Part shown: piece by piece, positions 33,181-43,762 of the stretch | Layout of the letters: the number at the start of each line of letters is the position of its first letter | Numbering within the stretch: the first letter of the stretch is position 1 | Origin: Malachius bipustulatus | Lineage: Eukaryota; Arthropoda; Insecta; Coleoptera; Melyridae | Length of the DNA stretch: 64,000 nucleotides | Reading direction: 5' to 3' | Assembly (NCBI GenBank): GCA_910589415.1 | Contig: OU342639.1 | Span: forward strand, 9,618,268 to 9,682,267 | Program-made: the position numbers and the translations under genes | The notes under the pieces: generated by a model | Told to the model about the DNA's origin: nothing | Seen by the model: the letters and a program-made list of their open reading frames with translations, nothing else | Database searches by the model: none

Positions 33181-36066
33181 CTAGATAAATCTATTTACAG
33201 CAAGTCTGGTTAGCCTCTTAAACAGTGACAGAGTATCAGACTGTGCCAGGCAACCATCCGAGCTAACAATTTTATTCCACTTTCGCTTTAAGCGGGGAAT
33301 AGTGGAATAATGCACATAATTACGAGCCGAATTTTGCTCTGATAATTCCCTAGCCAATCTGAGAGGATAAGGCAAATCTCTAACTTTAAAAATATCAGCG
33401 ATTTCAATACAATTGACTAAATTAAGTTTCACTTTTTTAACAAAAAGCAGATCATGGTAAACATGTAGAGATTTTAATGACTCCAATTTGGTTGAATTAG
33501 CTAGGCTCGAATAATCATGATCACATACACTCATAGGTTGACCTTTTTTAAAGGCCAAGTATTTGAAAAACTTGTGTTGCACTGATTCAAGCTTTTTTAC
33601 ATGTATTTCGTAAGTAGGAGACCAAATTGGCGAACAGTAAATTAGAATGGGTCGTACAAGAGTTTTATATAAATATATAATGGTGTCAATATTTTTGAAC
33701 TCTCTAGTCATTCTTTTAATAAAACCCAACTTTTGAAATGCCTTAGAGGTTACGGTGCTCAAATGAATGTTAAATTCAAACTTACTCTCATAGATTACCC
33801 CAAGATCCCTAATACTATCCACCAATTCGAGTGCAGTACCGTTCATGTGATAATTAAATCGAAGCTCATTTACCCTACTCCTAACAAAAGAGATAGTCTT
33901 ACATTTATCACAATTTAGTTTCAATTGATTAGACTGTGACCAGTTATAGATACTCTCAAGATCCTTTTGCAAATCTCTTTGGTCATTCATACTACGTATT
34001 TGATAAAATATTTTTATATCATCTGCATAAATTAAGACAGACGCTGTAACCAGCCCGTCTGTCACATCGTTAACAAACAATATAAACAACAATGGACCCA
34101 ACTGAGAGCCCTGAGGAACTCCTGATTTGGCTATAAAAGGATCAGAAAGATGACCTTTAATTCTAACAGATAACTCTCTATTTTCTAGATAAGAATTTAT
34201 CCACTTTAAGGTCCCACCCTTCAAACCATACAAAGAAAGTTTATAAATTAGCAAGTCATGATTCACAGAATCGAATGCTCTTGCAAAATCAAGGTAGATA
34301 GAATCCACCTGATTATAGTCGTTCAACGCATCTCCAATATAGTTATTATACAATAATAAATTAGTCAACGTTGAACGACCATGCACATAACCATGTTGAC
34401 CACTCACAATCTGACAGATACACAGATCATTTATTTTATTAGCCATGATGGCATCAAAGACCTTTGAAACTGCTCCCAGTATAGCTATGGGTCTATAGTT
34501 AACTATGTTTTGTTTATCTCCAGATTTAAACACAGGAGTAATATATGTTTTCTTCCAAATTGCAGGCATGATTCCTAATACAAGAGACCGATTAAACAAC
34601 ATCTGCAAAGGCTTAGATATAGTACTGATGCATTGCTTTATAAAGAAGGTAGATAGGCCATCATGACCTATAGAGTTTTTATTTTTTAAGTTTTTTATTG
34701 CACTCTTGACATCATCCAAGCCAATTACAAAATCAAACTCATTATCAAAATGCAGCTGATGATGGAAAAGAGTCTCATGATTCAAGTAAACCAATTCAAA
34801 ATTCCCAGCAAATAAATTACATATCTCATCACTATCTCTACCCACTCTGGATTTAAAATACATCTCATCTGGTACTTGATTGGTTTGAGCTAATGAGTCT
34901 ACATAGTTCCAGAAAGCTTTAATATTTTTTGATGACTTGATCTCAACATCCTCAATAAATTTGGCTCTCTCTATTTTAGATTGTTTTAAACAAATAGCTC
35001 GAATTTTTTTAAATTCTATATAGTCCGTAAGACTGTTAAACATCAACCATTGCTTATGTAATTTTTTCTTTTTTATAATGTTTGAGATCAATTCAGTAGA
35101 GTACCATTGAGGGTACGTACTACAGGTGACTTTTTTTGTAGGAACAAATTCATCAATACAATTATTCAGAGCATTATAAAATTTATCAGTATCAACTTCA
35201 ATACTGTCACCAGATAATAGGTCATCCCAATTTATTCCAGATAACACAGAATTAATACTTACATAGTCAGCACTTTGAAAGTTTAGCTTATGTGATACAG
35301 ATTTAATAAAGTCATTAGATTTAAACTTAATGTCAAAGAAAACTTGATTGTGGTGAGGGTCCAGAGGCACAAGAGAATCGGGCGACGAAACACAGGACAC
35401 ACTTCCGTCATCTAGAGTGGAGAAAGCTAAATCCAACGTATAACCCTTACATGGATGAATTGGATGATGTTGGAACATACCAAAACACGAGAACATGTTC
35501 ATGATCAAATCCACATTTCCTTGAATGACACCATCAGAACCAGAATATTGTGCTAGTAGAGAATCCGACAATGGAGAACTATTGGTCCATGTTGTCTTAG
35601 GCAGGTTATAGTCCCCAACAATAAAAAATTCATCATTTTTATAGGATGCAATAAGTTCATCAATTACAGTAACATGAGACAGATATACGTCCATGTGTTC
35701 CCTTGGTGTTGGATAAAAACTGCCTACTATAAGGTTTCCTGTTAATCCCTGGACCTCAACAAATAATTGTTCAACAAAGTCATCGCAGATAGGAATTCTT
35801 CTCGCTTTCAAACCACACTTGACTGCAATCAACAGACCACCACCAAAATGGGAATCAGCAGTACCATACCTATCTCTTCTGAAAACCATGTAGCCATGCA
35901 GTCCCAGTTCTGCATCAGAGATCCCCACATGCAACCAAGTTTCAGAAAGCACAACAATGTCCGGTACAGGTGTTAAAGAGCAAATACTAGTAGAGATTAA
36001 ATGAAGTTTGGTCCTTAGCCCATTTACATTTTGATGATACAGTAAAAGGGAACCACACGTTGACAT
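33181..36066 (-). CDS. LINE ORF2: AP endonuclease and reverse transcriptase, intact
   Basis: 961 residues without interruption. The endonuclease (YHQNVNGLRTK, LSETWL, GGGLLI, FIVGDYNLP) occupies residues 1-230. The RT spans about 450-740, with TPVFKSGDKQN, NYRPIAI, GYVHGRSTLTN, DFARAFDSVNHD, SGVPQGSQLGP and YADD (34029-34018). The C-terminal region has no RNase H. The family is of the Jockey/CR1 kind. It would nick target DNA and copy its own RNA there. Start ATG overlaps the end of ORF1, suggesting translation by reinitiation. Confidence 0.92.
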   Translation of the reverse strand: MSTCGSLLLYHQNVNGLRTKLHLISTSICSLTPVPDIVVLSETWLHVGISDAELGLHGYMVFRRDRYGTADSHFGGGLLIAVKCGLKARRIPICDDFVEQLFVEVQGLTGNLIVGSFYPTPREHMDVYLSHVTVIDELIASYKNDEFFIVGDYNLPKTTWTNSSPLSDSLLAQYSGSDGVIQGNVDLIMNMFSCFGMFQHHPIHPCKGYTLDLAFSTLDDGSVSCVSSPDSLVPLDPHHNQVFFDIKFKSNDFIKSVSHKLNFQSADYVSINSVLSGINWDDLLSGDSIEVDTDKFYNALNNCIDEFVPTKKVTCSTYPQWYSTELISNIIKKKKLHKQWLMFNSLTDYIEFKKIRAICLKQSKIERAKFIEDVEIKSSKNIKAFWNYVDSLAQTNQVPDEMYFKSRVGRDSDEICNLFAGNFELVYLNHETLFHHQLHFDNEFDFVIGLDDVKSAIKNLKNKNSIGHDGLSTFFIKQCISTISKPLQMLFNRSLVLGIMPAIWKKTYITPVFKSGDKQNIVNYRPIAILGAVSKVFDAIMANKINDLCICQIVSGQHGYVHGRSTLTNLLLYNNYIGDALNDYNQVDSIYLDFARAFDSVNHDLLIYKLSLYGLKGGTLKWINSYLENRELSVRIKGHLSDPFIAKSGVPQGSQLGPLLFILFVNDVTDGLVTASVLIYADDIKIFYQIRSMNDQRDLQKDLESIYNWSQSNQLKLNCDKCKTISFVRSRVNELRFNYHMNGTALELVDSIRDLGVIYESKFEFNIHLSTVTSKAFQKLGFIKRMTREFKNIDTIIYLYKTLVRPILIYCSPIWSPTYEIHVKKLESVQHKFFKYLAFKKGQPMSVCDHDYSSLANSTKLESLKSLHVYHDLLFVKKVKLNLVNCIEIADIFKVRDLPYPLRLARELSEQNSARNYVHYSTIPRLKRKWNKIVSSDGCLAQSDTLSLFKRLTRLAVNRFI

Positions 36067-36068
36067 TC

Positions 36069-36815
36069 CTAGTTTTTTGAAAGAGCACCATCATTATTGA
36101 TGTTAGGTCCACTACGATTACTTGAAGTAGTACCCTTCTTGTTTGTATCTTTTTTATTTTTACTTTTTATTTCAATTAATTCTGGATCACCACGAACAAA
36201 TCTTACAATCTTCTTAATACCGGTATTTGCTTCATTAAAAGTCTTGGCTTCTGCTTTTAGACGTTTAAGTTGACTACGTTGATCGAATGTTAAGTCAGCT
36301 GAGACATTATATGGCTTCGGTATTAACCTCCAATGCATAAGTACATTAGCCACATCCTGACGACTATCCATGTACACACAAATAGGCCTTACTTTATTTC
36401 CAACAGGCAATCCAAGTCTTTTCACACTTTTAAAATTTATATTTGTAGTAATATTTTTTATTTTGCACAAAATTTCAGAGACCTTAAGGAAATCATCAAC
36501 ATCATTTTCAACAGATTTCTCCGGAACATTCATAATCAGTAGATGTTTTTCTTTTATATTTCTAATGTTGATTTCTTTAATAACCGAGCCCTTGTCTGCA
36601 TTGGACGCCAGCAGCGGTAGCGATTCAACCTTATTAGCGAGAGAGACAAAGTTAGTCTCAATTTTGGTACAGCGATCTTCAATACCATAAACAACACCCT
36701 TGTATTCTGCTACATGCTCAGATAAAGTACTTTCCAACGATTCATTTGAAGCTTGCAACTTCGATACATCATTTTTAATTCCAGGAATTTCCACCTTGAT
36801 AATGTTAGTAACCAC
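36069..36815 (-). CDS. LINE ORF1 (coiled coil plus RRM-like), 5' truncated
   Basis: A 248-residue open frame, readable upstream to the insertion edge (LQKSIETLRADV). The N-terminal heptad-like coiled coil (IPGIKNDVSKLQASNESLE) is followed by an RRM-type domain (LLIMNVPEKS, VKRLGLPVGNKVRPICVYM) and a basic C-terminal part (DQRSQLKRLKAEAKTF). This is the usual make-up of trimeric, RNA-binding LINE ORF1 proteins. Its stop lies 2 nt before the ORF2 start codon. Confidence 0.75.
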   Translation of the reverse strand: MVTNIIKVEIPGIKNDVSKLQASNESLESTLSEHVAEYKGVVYGIEDRCTKIETNFVSLANKVESLPLLASNADKGSVIKEINIRNIKEKHLLIMNVPEKSVENDVDDFLKVSEILCKIKNITTNINFKSVKRLGLPVGNKVRPICVYMDSRQDVANVLMHWRLIPKPYNVSADLTFDQRSQLKRLKAEAKTFNEANTGIKKIVRFVRGDPELIEIKSKNKKDTNKKGTTSSNRSGPNINNDGALSKN

Positions 36816-36905
36816 ATCAGCCCTTAAGGTTTCAATCGATTTCTGTAGATGATGAGATTCTTAAATAAGAAGTTTGAAATTGGTCAAATGTTGATGTTTT
36901 TACAG

Positions 36906-37350
36906 CACGTAAATCCCAAAACCATAATTGTTATTCACCCAGGATCATTAAATTTGAGAATTGGTCATGCTGCAGACCTAAATCCTCTCACAATCATGCA
37001 TGCTGTGGCAAGAAGATGTAAACCTGGCGGCCAGATGTATCGTGATAACTTCATACCTCCAAGAGTGGAACTAGTAAGTGTGGCTTATGCCTATCTCGTA
37101 AAAAAACATGCAAAGAGGTATTTTTTCAAAATTTGATTTGCAGACTCCAATACAAATTCAAGAGCTTGATGATGCTAGGCTCTCGGTGTCTCATACCCTG
37201 CAGTCCTGTTTACAATCAGATGGCCGTAGAAGGTATGCTACTCCACCACAACAGATAGCTGCTTTCAATAGGAGAAGCGAACCTGAAGTTTTGGGGGCCA
37301 GTGGTGGTGAATGGATCTATCCAGAGAGAGAGTTTGTCGTAGGAAACGAT
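36906..37350 (+). pseudogene. Arp8: Arp8 exons 2 and 3
   Basis: Exon 2 (36906-37073) follows TTTTTACAG and ends before GTAAGT. Exon 3 (37144-37350) follows TTTGCAG and ends before GTATGG. Both are phase 0. They encode the first actin-fold strands and the loop with TPIQIQELDDARLSVSHTLQ. The ORF beginning at 36849 reads 57 bp of intron before exon 2. Confidence 0.8.
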
Positions 37351-37396
37351 GTATGGCAAATTGAAATTACCTCCCTAAAAGTTCTAATACCATATT

Positions 37397-37866
37397 TATA
37401 TAAAGGGTGCCCTAGTTTTTTCACCGCAAAATTTATATTTGGAAAAAATACTATGTGTAATTTCATCTAAACAGTCTTTCAAGGTCATATTAAATTATGC
37501 TGTGTTGTAACATTGAACATGGTGTCACTTAAAATGACAAGTAAAATTTTAAGGTTATCAAAGAGAAAGAATTATTAACATTATTGACACAAAATAAAAT
37601 TCAAAGTTTTTTGATGAAAAAACTGAGAACAAAGACAGTGACATGTTGTCATTAGATATTAAATGTGTTGTTTTGGGGACCTTAAATTTTACACAGCATA
37701 ATTTTATATCACCTTATTAGATAAAGTTACATGTCTAATTTTTTCATTTTAAATGACTGTAGCATGTTAAGGAGTTGAAAAAATACTAAACTTTTTAATT
37801 TTATTTGAAGAAAATTTACTCTCTAAATATAATTTTATGCGGAAAAACTAGGAAACCCTGTATACT
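37397..37866. mobile_element. foldback element in the Arp8 gap
   Basis: The left end, TATAAAGGGTGCCCTAGTTT with a CACCGCAAAATTTATATT block after it, is mirrored by AATATAATTTTATGCGG, then CTAGGAAACCCTGTATA at the right. The centre is AT-rich. It occupies the interval where Arp8's central exon is expected. Confidence 0.6.
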
Positions 37867-37880
37867 ATACACTTATACAG

Positions 37881-38537
37881 GGTAGTCTGTGGTTTGAAGT
37901 TTCGTGAAAAAGGCTGTTTGCCTATTTTAAAGGACCATGTAGCTGCAACATTCGGATCTGGATTAAGTTATGCTTGTGTAGTGGATGTAGGAGATCAGAA
38001 GACGTCAGTATCATGTGTTGAAGATGGAATTTGTCACCCGAATACACGAGTAAGATTGTAACGATAAGAGGTAGGAAGAAGTAATTTATTGGTAGTTTTA
38101 ATTTCAGGTTCGGTTAGATTATGGTGGTGGTGATATCACTCAAATATTTTACTGGCTTTTACAGAAGTGTGCTTTTCCCTACAGAGAGTGCAGTGATCAA
38201 AATAAATTGGACACAATGTTATTGCGTAAGCTTAAGGAAGATTTTTGCCATGTCAATTTGGTAAATCTCTTTAAAACTTTAAATGTCTAAATTATGATTT
38301 TGATTGATATTTCAGGATATTTGTGGATCTCAAGAGAAATCGTTTATGCTGAAACAACCCAATGTAGCGATCGTGCAGTACACTCTACAACTAGGGGACG
38401 AATGTATAGTGGCACCTTTGAGTTTATTTTTTCCGGAATTATTCGCAATAACTGGACCGAAGGCTGTCATCACCCAGAAACCTTCATTAGGAGACCCTGA
38501 GGATCCCCACGATGAAAATTATTTAAGAGAAATTCGG
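37881..38537 (+). pseudogene. Arp8: Arp8 exons downstream of the gap
   Basis: 37881-38049, 38108-38260 and 38316-38537, separated by introns of 58 and 55 bp. DVGDQKTSVSCVEDG is the second phosphate-loop region of Arp8. The first exon's acceptor coincides with a TATACAG that may belong to the neighbouring foldback element, so its true 5' border is uncertain. Confidence 0.75.
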
Positions 38538-38571
38538 GTAATTATGACATTCTAAATTGTTAGTATTTTGC

Positions 38572-38744
38572 GAGCAAATAAAAATGTAATTTAGAATTTA
38601 GGCAGAGTGGAGAAAAAAGTTCACGTCTGAGACTGAATCTATAAAACTGTAAAATGAAATGGATTTTGTTTACAGTTTTAGAGATTCAGTCTCAGACGTG
38701 AACTTTTTTCTCCACTCTGCCTAAATTCTAAATTACATTTGCTC
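38572..38744. mobile_element. 173-bp near-perfect palindromic MITE
   Basis: GAGCAAAT and GTAATTTAGAATTTAGGC through GACTGAATCT at the left pair with the complement ending GCTC at 38744, leaving a loop of about 35 bp. It lies between the last Arp8 exon and the BEL/Pao fragment. Confidence 0.85.
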
Positions 38745-38790
38745 ACACAATAACTGTAGGGCTTCACCGGAAAATAGAAAACAGGGACCT

Positions 38791-40184
38791 TTGACGGTTA
38801 CAGAGCTTAAAAATGCTGTCAATACATTAGTCAGATGTGCGCAGGCAGAAACATTCTCTAAGGAAATACAATGGTTGAGGAAAAATAACTCAAAGGTATA
38901 CAAAGGCATTTTAAAACGCTTAAACCCGTTTATCGATGATTTTGGTCTTCTTCGGGTGGGTGGAAGACTAGAGAGTTCAAATTTTCCTTACGAGAAAAAA
39001 CATCCTCTGTTACTTTCTGCCAAACATCCCTTGACAAGGCAACTTTTTTTACATAAACATGTAACTCTTTTACATGCCCCTCCTCAATTACTTCTATCCT
39101 CAATCAGAGAAGAGTATTGGCCTTTGGGAGGTCGTTCTTTGGCACGTTCAACAGTTCACCGATGCGTACGCTGCTTTAAAACCAAACCTTATATTCTTTA
39201 ACTCCACAGATGGGTAACTTACCTCCATTACGAGTACAGGAAAATCTTCCCTTCTCTGTAAGTGGTACTGACTTTGCCGGACCCTTCCTCATTCGAGACA
39301 GAAGAGGTCGAAATTGTAAAACAATGAAATGTTATATTTGCCTTTTCATTTGTTTCACCACAAAGGCTATTCACTTGGAAATTGTCACGGATTTATCCAC
39401 TCAGGGGTTTATGATGTGTTTTAGAAGGTTTTTCTCACGTAGGGGTAAACCTTCCCATATATTTTCAGATAACGGTACAAATTATGTTGGTGCAAAAAAT
39501 GAGCTTCGAGAGCTATATAAGTCACTTTCATCAAATCACACAGGTATTCACGATAATCTTACCTTAGAAGGTATTTCGTGGCATTTTATTCCTCCCCGTT
39601 CCCCTCATTTCGGCGGACTGTGGGAAGCTGGCGTTAAGACGGTTAAACATCACCTATTAAGGGTGATGAGAAAGACTCACTTCACCTATGAACAATTTAA
39701 CACAACATTAATTCAAATTGAAGCGGTGATTAATTCCCGTCCACTCACTCCATTATCCTCGGATCCCAATGACCTTGAGGCTCTCACCCCGGCGCATTTT
39801 TTAATTGGGAGAAGGTTGACTGCCATTCCGGACCCCAGCTACCAGTTTATCAAGGAGAATCGACTCTCATACTACCAGCAGGTTATTGCCAAGCAGCAAC
39901 ACTTCTGGAAGCGTTGGTGTCAGGAATATGTCGCACAGCTTCAAGAACGTCAAAAATGGTTTCAGAATTTCCATAGTCTACAAGTGGGCTCCATGGTTCT
40001 TATTAAAGACAACAACGTACCTGTTCTTGTATGGCGATTAGGACGTGTTGTTGACATTCATAGTGGTGCTGACGGTGTAGCCAGGGTGGCCTCCATTAAA
40101 ACTTCTAGTGGTGTAGTGAAACGAGCGTTTATCAAAATTTGTCCTTTACCAACTAACGAAGACTCAAGTGGTAGTGAAAACTAA
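38791..40184 (+). pseudogene. BEL/Pao integrase region, one frameshift
   Basis: 38791-39201 encodes the zinc-binding part (LRVGGRLESSNFPYEKKHPL, CVRCFKTKP). 39210-40184 encodes the DDE core (GTDFAGPFLI, FSDNGTNYVGAKNEL, SPHFGGLWEAGVKT) and the C-terminal DNA-binding part (VLVWRLGRVVDIHSGADGV). The two are joined by a one-base shift near 39200, where CTTTAA creates a stop. No protease, RT or RNase H of this copy remains. Confidence 0.88.
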
Positions 40185-40392
40185 TAATTAGACTCATTTG
40201 GCATTTTTTTGATCTTTAGATTACATGTTTCTTTATTAAAGGACTTTTACTTGTTATGTTATGATAATGTTGTACGATTTACAGTACTATAACAGTTATG
40301 TTAACGACACAATTATGTACCTTTGGAATATTGATAATACTTTAGTAACCATATTATTGTGTTGAAAGTTAATACTTTCAAGGCGGCCAGAA

Positions 40393-40612
40393 TGTTACGT
40401 CTTATTTTAATATTCTTGTATTTTAATCTTTTTATTCAATTTTGGCAACCTTGCCAGTTCCGGCAAGTGCTGATGTTTGCTTCTTAGTAAGCAGGGAAAA
40501 AAAAACAAAAAAAACACCTAGTTACGAATTGTAAACTTTATGTCAATAATAATAAATTACATCAATTGAACCCTTTTGTGTTTTGAATGTGGGCAGTGAA
40601 CATCCCCTACAT
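40393..40612 (+). repeat. 3' LTR of the truncated BEL/Pao element
   Basis: It begins TGTTACGTCTTATTTTAATA directly after the polypurine tract. AATAATAAATT near 40545 may serve for polyadenylation. The end is placed at a CTACA and could be 13 bp further on. Confidence 0.55.
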
Positions 40613-40886
40613 TACCTACCTACAATTTAAGTAGTTCTGAAATTTAATGAAGAAAATATAGTTTTCAAATTATAATTTATTCTAAATTATTATTATAGTT
40701 ATTTAGTTTGAAAGAATTTTCGATCGATCATAATTAAAATCACGTGTTTATAATTTGGTACACAAAATAAGTGCATTTTACTGGAGTTTGCTTGATATAT
40801 ACCTATTTAATATTTATATTGAAATACCGCTCTTGTTCCTGTGCCTGTTAGATTATTATTAGTTTAATTTTTTTGGAAATATCATT

Positions 40887-42196
40887 ATGCCTCGAAATAA
40901 ATTACCGGAGCAACGAGCTCAAAGACAATTGCAGATGAATCTTGTCGATGATATTTTGTCTGTTGCTGAAAAAGCTATAACCGATAAAAGTGTACACGTC
41001 AGGTTTAGGCTTAGATGTGAGTGTTTGGATGAGCTCTATGAAACTTTCGAAAAAATACATTCCGCTATCATAAATATGATCGTGGAAGAAGAAAATCCAA
41101 ATTTTGCTGCCGAGAAGGCAATTCGTCAGGTCTTTCTTGATAATTTTTTCACAATAAAAACGATTTTTACTAATATTTTTTCGCAACCGGCACGGGAGCT
41201 AGAACGGGATCCACCCGAGGATCAATCTATCCAAAAAACCTCCAATATAAAGTTGCCACGATTAACTATACCGACATTTACGGGTGATTATAAACAATGG
41301 GCCACCTTCCGAGATTTATTTTGTACTTTGGTTCACGAAAATGATTCATTAGATCCTGTATCTAAGTTTCAATATTTAGTTTCTGTCTTATCCAAAGAAC
41401 CTTTTAGAATTGTCAAGGTTTTACCCCTCACCTCGGAGAATTATTCTATTGCTTTTCAAGCGTTACGAGATAGGTATGAAAATTATCGTTTACTTGCTTC
41501 TACCTATTGGAATTCGATTTGCAATTTGAAGCCCTTAACTGTCGCATCATCTCATAGTATGCGATATCTCTTAGATACTTTTCAGGAGAACGTGTCTGCT
41601 TTGGAGACCATCGACTTTCCCTTGAATCTACAAGACTTTATGCTTTTCAGTCTGTTGTTACAAAAGGTTGATTCTACGACTCGTGAACGTTTCGAATTGA
41701 CATTGGGAACTCATGCTATACCAACTCTTGCCCAGTTAAAAGAGTTCCTCAATAAACAGTGCAATGCTCTTGAGAACACGGCCTTGAGTCCGTCATCTAA
41801 CATTTCCAAACCATGCGCAGCCTCGATTGGGAAAGTAAAACCCATCTCTTCTCTGGTTAGTACTTCTAAAAATAGATGGAGTAATTGCTCGATTTGTAGT
41901 GAGGACCACTCCTCATACCAATGCCCCTCCTTTCGGGATAAATCCCCGAATGTCAAGTCTTAGAAAATAGTCTCGGGAAATCCACAGATGTGCTTGGCTT
42001 GGCTCGTTATTGTTGCTGCTGTGGTTACAATGACAAACATTACAGTTATCATTACGATTATTACTGTTATTTTGTATTGCATTTTATGTGACGTGCTCTG
42101 ATAGAGTTAAATAAAGTCTATCTATCTATCTATAATGAGAGATTTCGATTAATCAAGGAGAGGTATCTTTGTATAAATTGTTTTGGCACTCATCGA
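40887..42196 (+). pseudogene. BEL/Pao gag, interrupted by a 181-bp insert
   Basis: 40887-41952 encodes a typical BEL Gag: LPRLTIPTFTGDYKQWATFR near residue 128, DPVSKFQYLVSVL, and a zinc-finger-like CSICSEDHSSYQC. The frame is broken by an insertion at 41953-42133. Skipping it, the frame resumes (NERFRLIKERYLCINCFG) with CX2C-type knuckles and runs into the protease. Confidence 0.85.
41953..42133 (+). mobile_element. short retroposed fragment with (TATC)n tail
   Basis: 181 bp inserted into the BEL gag between two copies of AATG (41949-41952, 42134-42137). It ends in AATAAAG followed by TCTATC repeats. This pattern fits the 5'-truncated 3' end of a non-LTR element or a SINE. Confidence 0.7.
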
Positions 42197-43762
42197 GTGA
42201 AAGATTGTCGCTCTAAGTTCAATTGTGACAAGTGTAATCAGAGACACCACACTCTTTTACACTTCGATCAGAATATCGCGCCCAACAATGAGATTTCTGA
42301 TACCAGCCTCTTCAACCAACCAACTTCCGCAGAAGGTGGTTCGCGTCAAGAGGTTGCACAGTCTCTTGCCAATGTAAGTTCTTCTAAGGAAAGTGTTCTC
42401 CTTGCCACCGTCTTAGTAGATATTTTGGATTCTTGGGGTAAATTTCGAAAAGTCCGAGCAGTGATTGACAGTGGTTCACAGGTTAACATGATATCTTCGA
42501 GGTGTTTGCAGCAGCTGGGTCTGAAGAGCCAGAGTGTTTCATTGGCGGTGTTTGGAGTCGGTGAGCGCATATCCTCAATTTCAAAAAGTGTCTCTTGTAT
42601 GGTTCGTCCGGTTGGCCAATCAGTTCCCTCGTTCTCTTTCGATGCTATGGTAATGCCAACCATTTGTTCGAACATGCCCTGTGCCCCTGTAGCTAGAGAA
42701 AAATTAAAACATTTCTCTAATTTGAAAATGGCGGATTCAGAATTTCATATTCCGGGCCCAATTGACTTGTTGCTAGGAGCGGAGCTGTTTCCTTTGATCT
42801 TGTGTGAAGGCAGGTTGACGTCAGCCACTCTGCCCACAGCGATTGATACCGTCTTCGGATGGATAGTAATGGGAAAATTGCCGGTTGGTACTAACCAACC
42901 TCAAGTGGTGAATTCTCTGGTTGTTTCTACGAATTTTTCTCTTGAAAATACCATGAAGAGATTTTGGGAATTGGAAGAAGTTCCTATAAATCCTATTCCT
43001 TCTATGGATGAGCTTAAGTGTGAAAAGCATTTTCTCGAAAATCACTATCGAGAAAATGATGGTCGTTATTGTGTCGCTTTGCCCTTTCAGGCATCGAACC
43101 CTGATGTGGGAGATTCTCGAGCGGGAGCTTTCAAACAGTTTGTCTCCCTGGAAAATCGTTTGAAACGAGATCCCTCGCTTTATGAGGGATATTATAATTT
43201 TATGAGAGATTATTTCGAGAGTGGTCACATGGAGTTGGTGACTTCACCCCCGGGGAGTCCCCTTCAAGTCTACTACATTCCCCATCACGTTGTTCGGAAT
43301 AAAAATAGTAGCACCATGCCTTTTCGAGCAGTTTTTAATGCATCCTTCCGAACAACTAATGGAGATTCCTTAAATGACAAACTTTTAGTAGGACCAAAAC
43401 TTCAAAACGATATCGTCACGTTGTTATTGAAGTTTAGATTACATTCGATTGTATTTACAGCTGATATTAAACAGATGTATTTGCAAATTAAAATTCGCCC
43501 AGATCACTGTGATTATCAGCGCATCTTCTGGAGACCCAACAGTGACGACCCCATACAAGAATTTCGTTTAACCACCGTCGCTTTTGGTGTCACCTCTTCA
43601 CCTTTTCTGGCTATTCGAACCCTTATGCAGTTGGCTAAAGATGAGGGAAGTCCTTTGCCACTTGCTTCAAAGGTTATTAACACGGATATCTATGTCGATG
43701 ACGTCATAACAGGATGTTCGTCTATTGAAGAAGCTTTGCTTATCAAAAAGCAGCTTGTTTAG
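42197..43762 (+). CDS. BEL/Pao protease and reverse transcriptase frame
   Basis: 521 codons. Protease: VIDSGSQVNMIS at residues ~91-102 and PIDLLLGAELF near 190. RT: VYYIPHHVV, FRAVFNASF, FTADIKQMYLQI, FGVTSSPFLAIR, and catalytic YVDD at 43691-43702. The frame ends at a stop where a shift of one base moves the sequence to the next frame (about 43740). This is a broken copy, not a separate gene. Confidence 0.88.
   Translation: MKDCRSKFNCDKCNQRHHTLLHFDQNIAPNNEISDTSLFNQPTSAEGGSRQEVAQSLANVSSSKESVLLATVLVDILDSWGKFRKVRAVIDSGSQVNMISSRCLQQLGLKSQSVSLAVFGVGERISSISKSVSCMVRPVGQSVPSFSFDAMVMPTICSNMPCAPVAREKLKHFSNLKMADSEFHIPGPIDLLLGAELFPLILCEGRLTSATLPTAIDTVFGWIVMGKLPVGTNQPQVVNSLVVSTNFSLENTMKRFWELEEVPINPIPSMDELKCEKHFLENHYRENDGRYCVALPFQASNPDVGDSRAGAFKQFVSLENRLKRDPSLYEGYYNFMRDYFESGHMELVTSPPGSPLQVYYIPHHVVRNKNSSTMPFRAVFNASFRTTNGDSLNDKLLVGPKLQNDIVTLLLKFRLHSIVFTADIKQMYLQIKIRPDHCDYQRIFWRPNSDDPIQEFRLTTVAFGVTSSPFLAIRTLMQLAKDEGSPLPLASKVINTDIYVDDVITGCSSIEEALLIKKQLV

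Larger units (their letters stand above)
33061..36848 (-). mobile_element. LINE with intact ORF2 in Arp8 intron 1
   Basis: The 5' end is truncated inside ORF1 near 36848. The 3' end is an A-rich tail (33061-33090 on the + strand as T-rich). It sits 57 bp upstream of Arp8 exon 2. A possible ATTCTT duplication (33056-33061 and 36857-36862) is weak. The uninterrupted 961-codon ORF2 points to recent insertion. Confidence 0.85.
31830..38537 (+). pseudogene. Arp8: Arp8, actin-related protein of INO80 complex, incomplete
   Basis: Arp8 is a nuclear actin-like subunit that anchors the INO80 remodeller on linker DNA. Exons with matching phase: 31830-31859 (proposed start, MPPYPETPPE), 36906-37073 (IIVIHPGSLNLRIGHAADLNP), 37144-37350 (to EREFVVGND), about 37881-38049 (DHVAATFGSGLSYACVVDVGDQ), 38108-38260 (VRLDYGGGDITQIFYWLLQ) and 38316-38537 (to DPEDPHDENYLREIR). 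About 85 residues expected between the third and fourth are absent; a foldback element occupies the gap. Everything after LREIR is also missing: BEL/Pao sequence follows, and no Arp8 C-terminus occurs before MAST. The surviving frames carry no stops, so the damage is recent, or the real C-terminal exons were moved or misassembled. It is also possible that this is a partial duplicate. Confidence 0.8.
38761..40612 (+). mobile_element. BEL/Pao element, 5'-truncated, with 3' LTR
   Basis: Only the integrase end of pol and the 3' LTR remain. The polypurine tract AGGCGGCCAGAA precedes TGTTACGTC at 40393, a typical BEL LTR start. The sequence differs from the BEL/Pao element that follows it, so these are two families inserted side by side. 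The LTR's right end (about 40612) is estimated. Confidence 0.8.
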
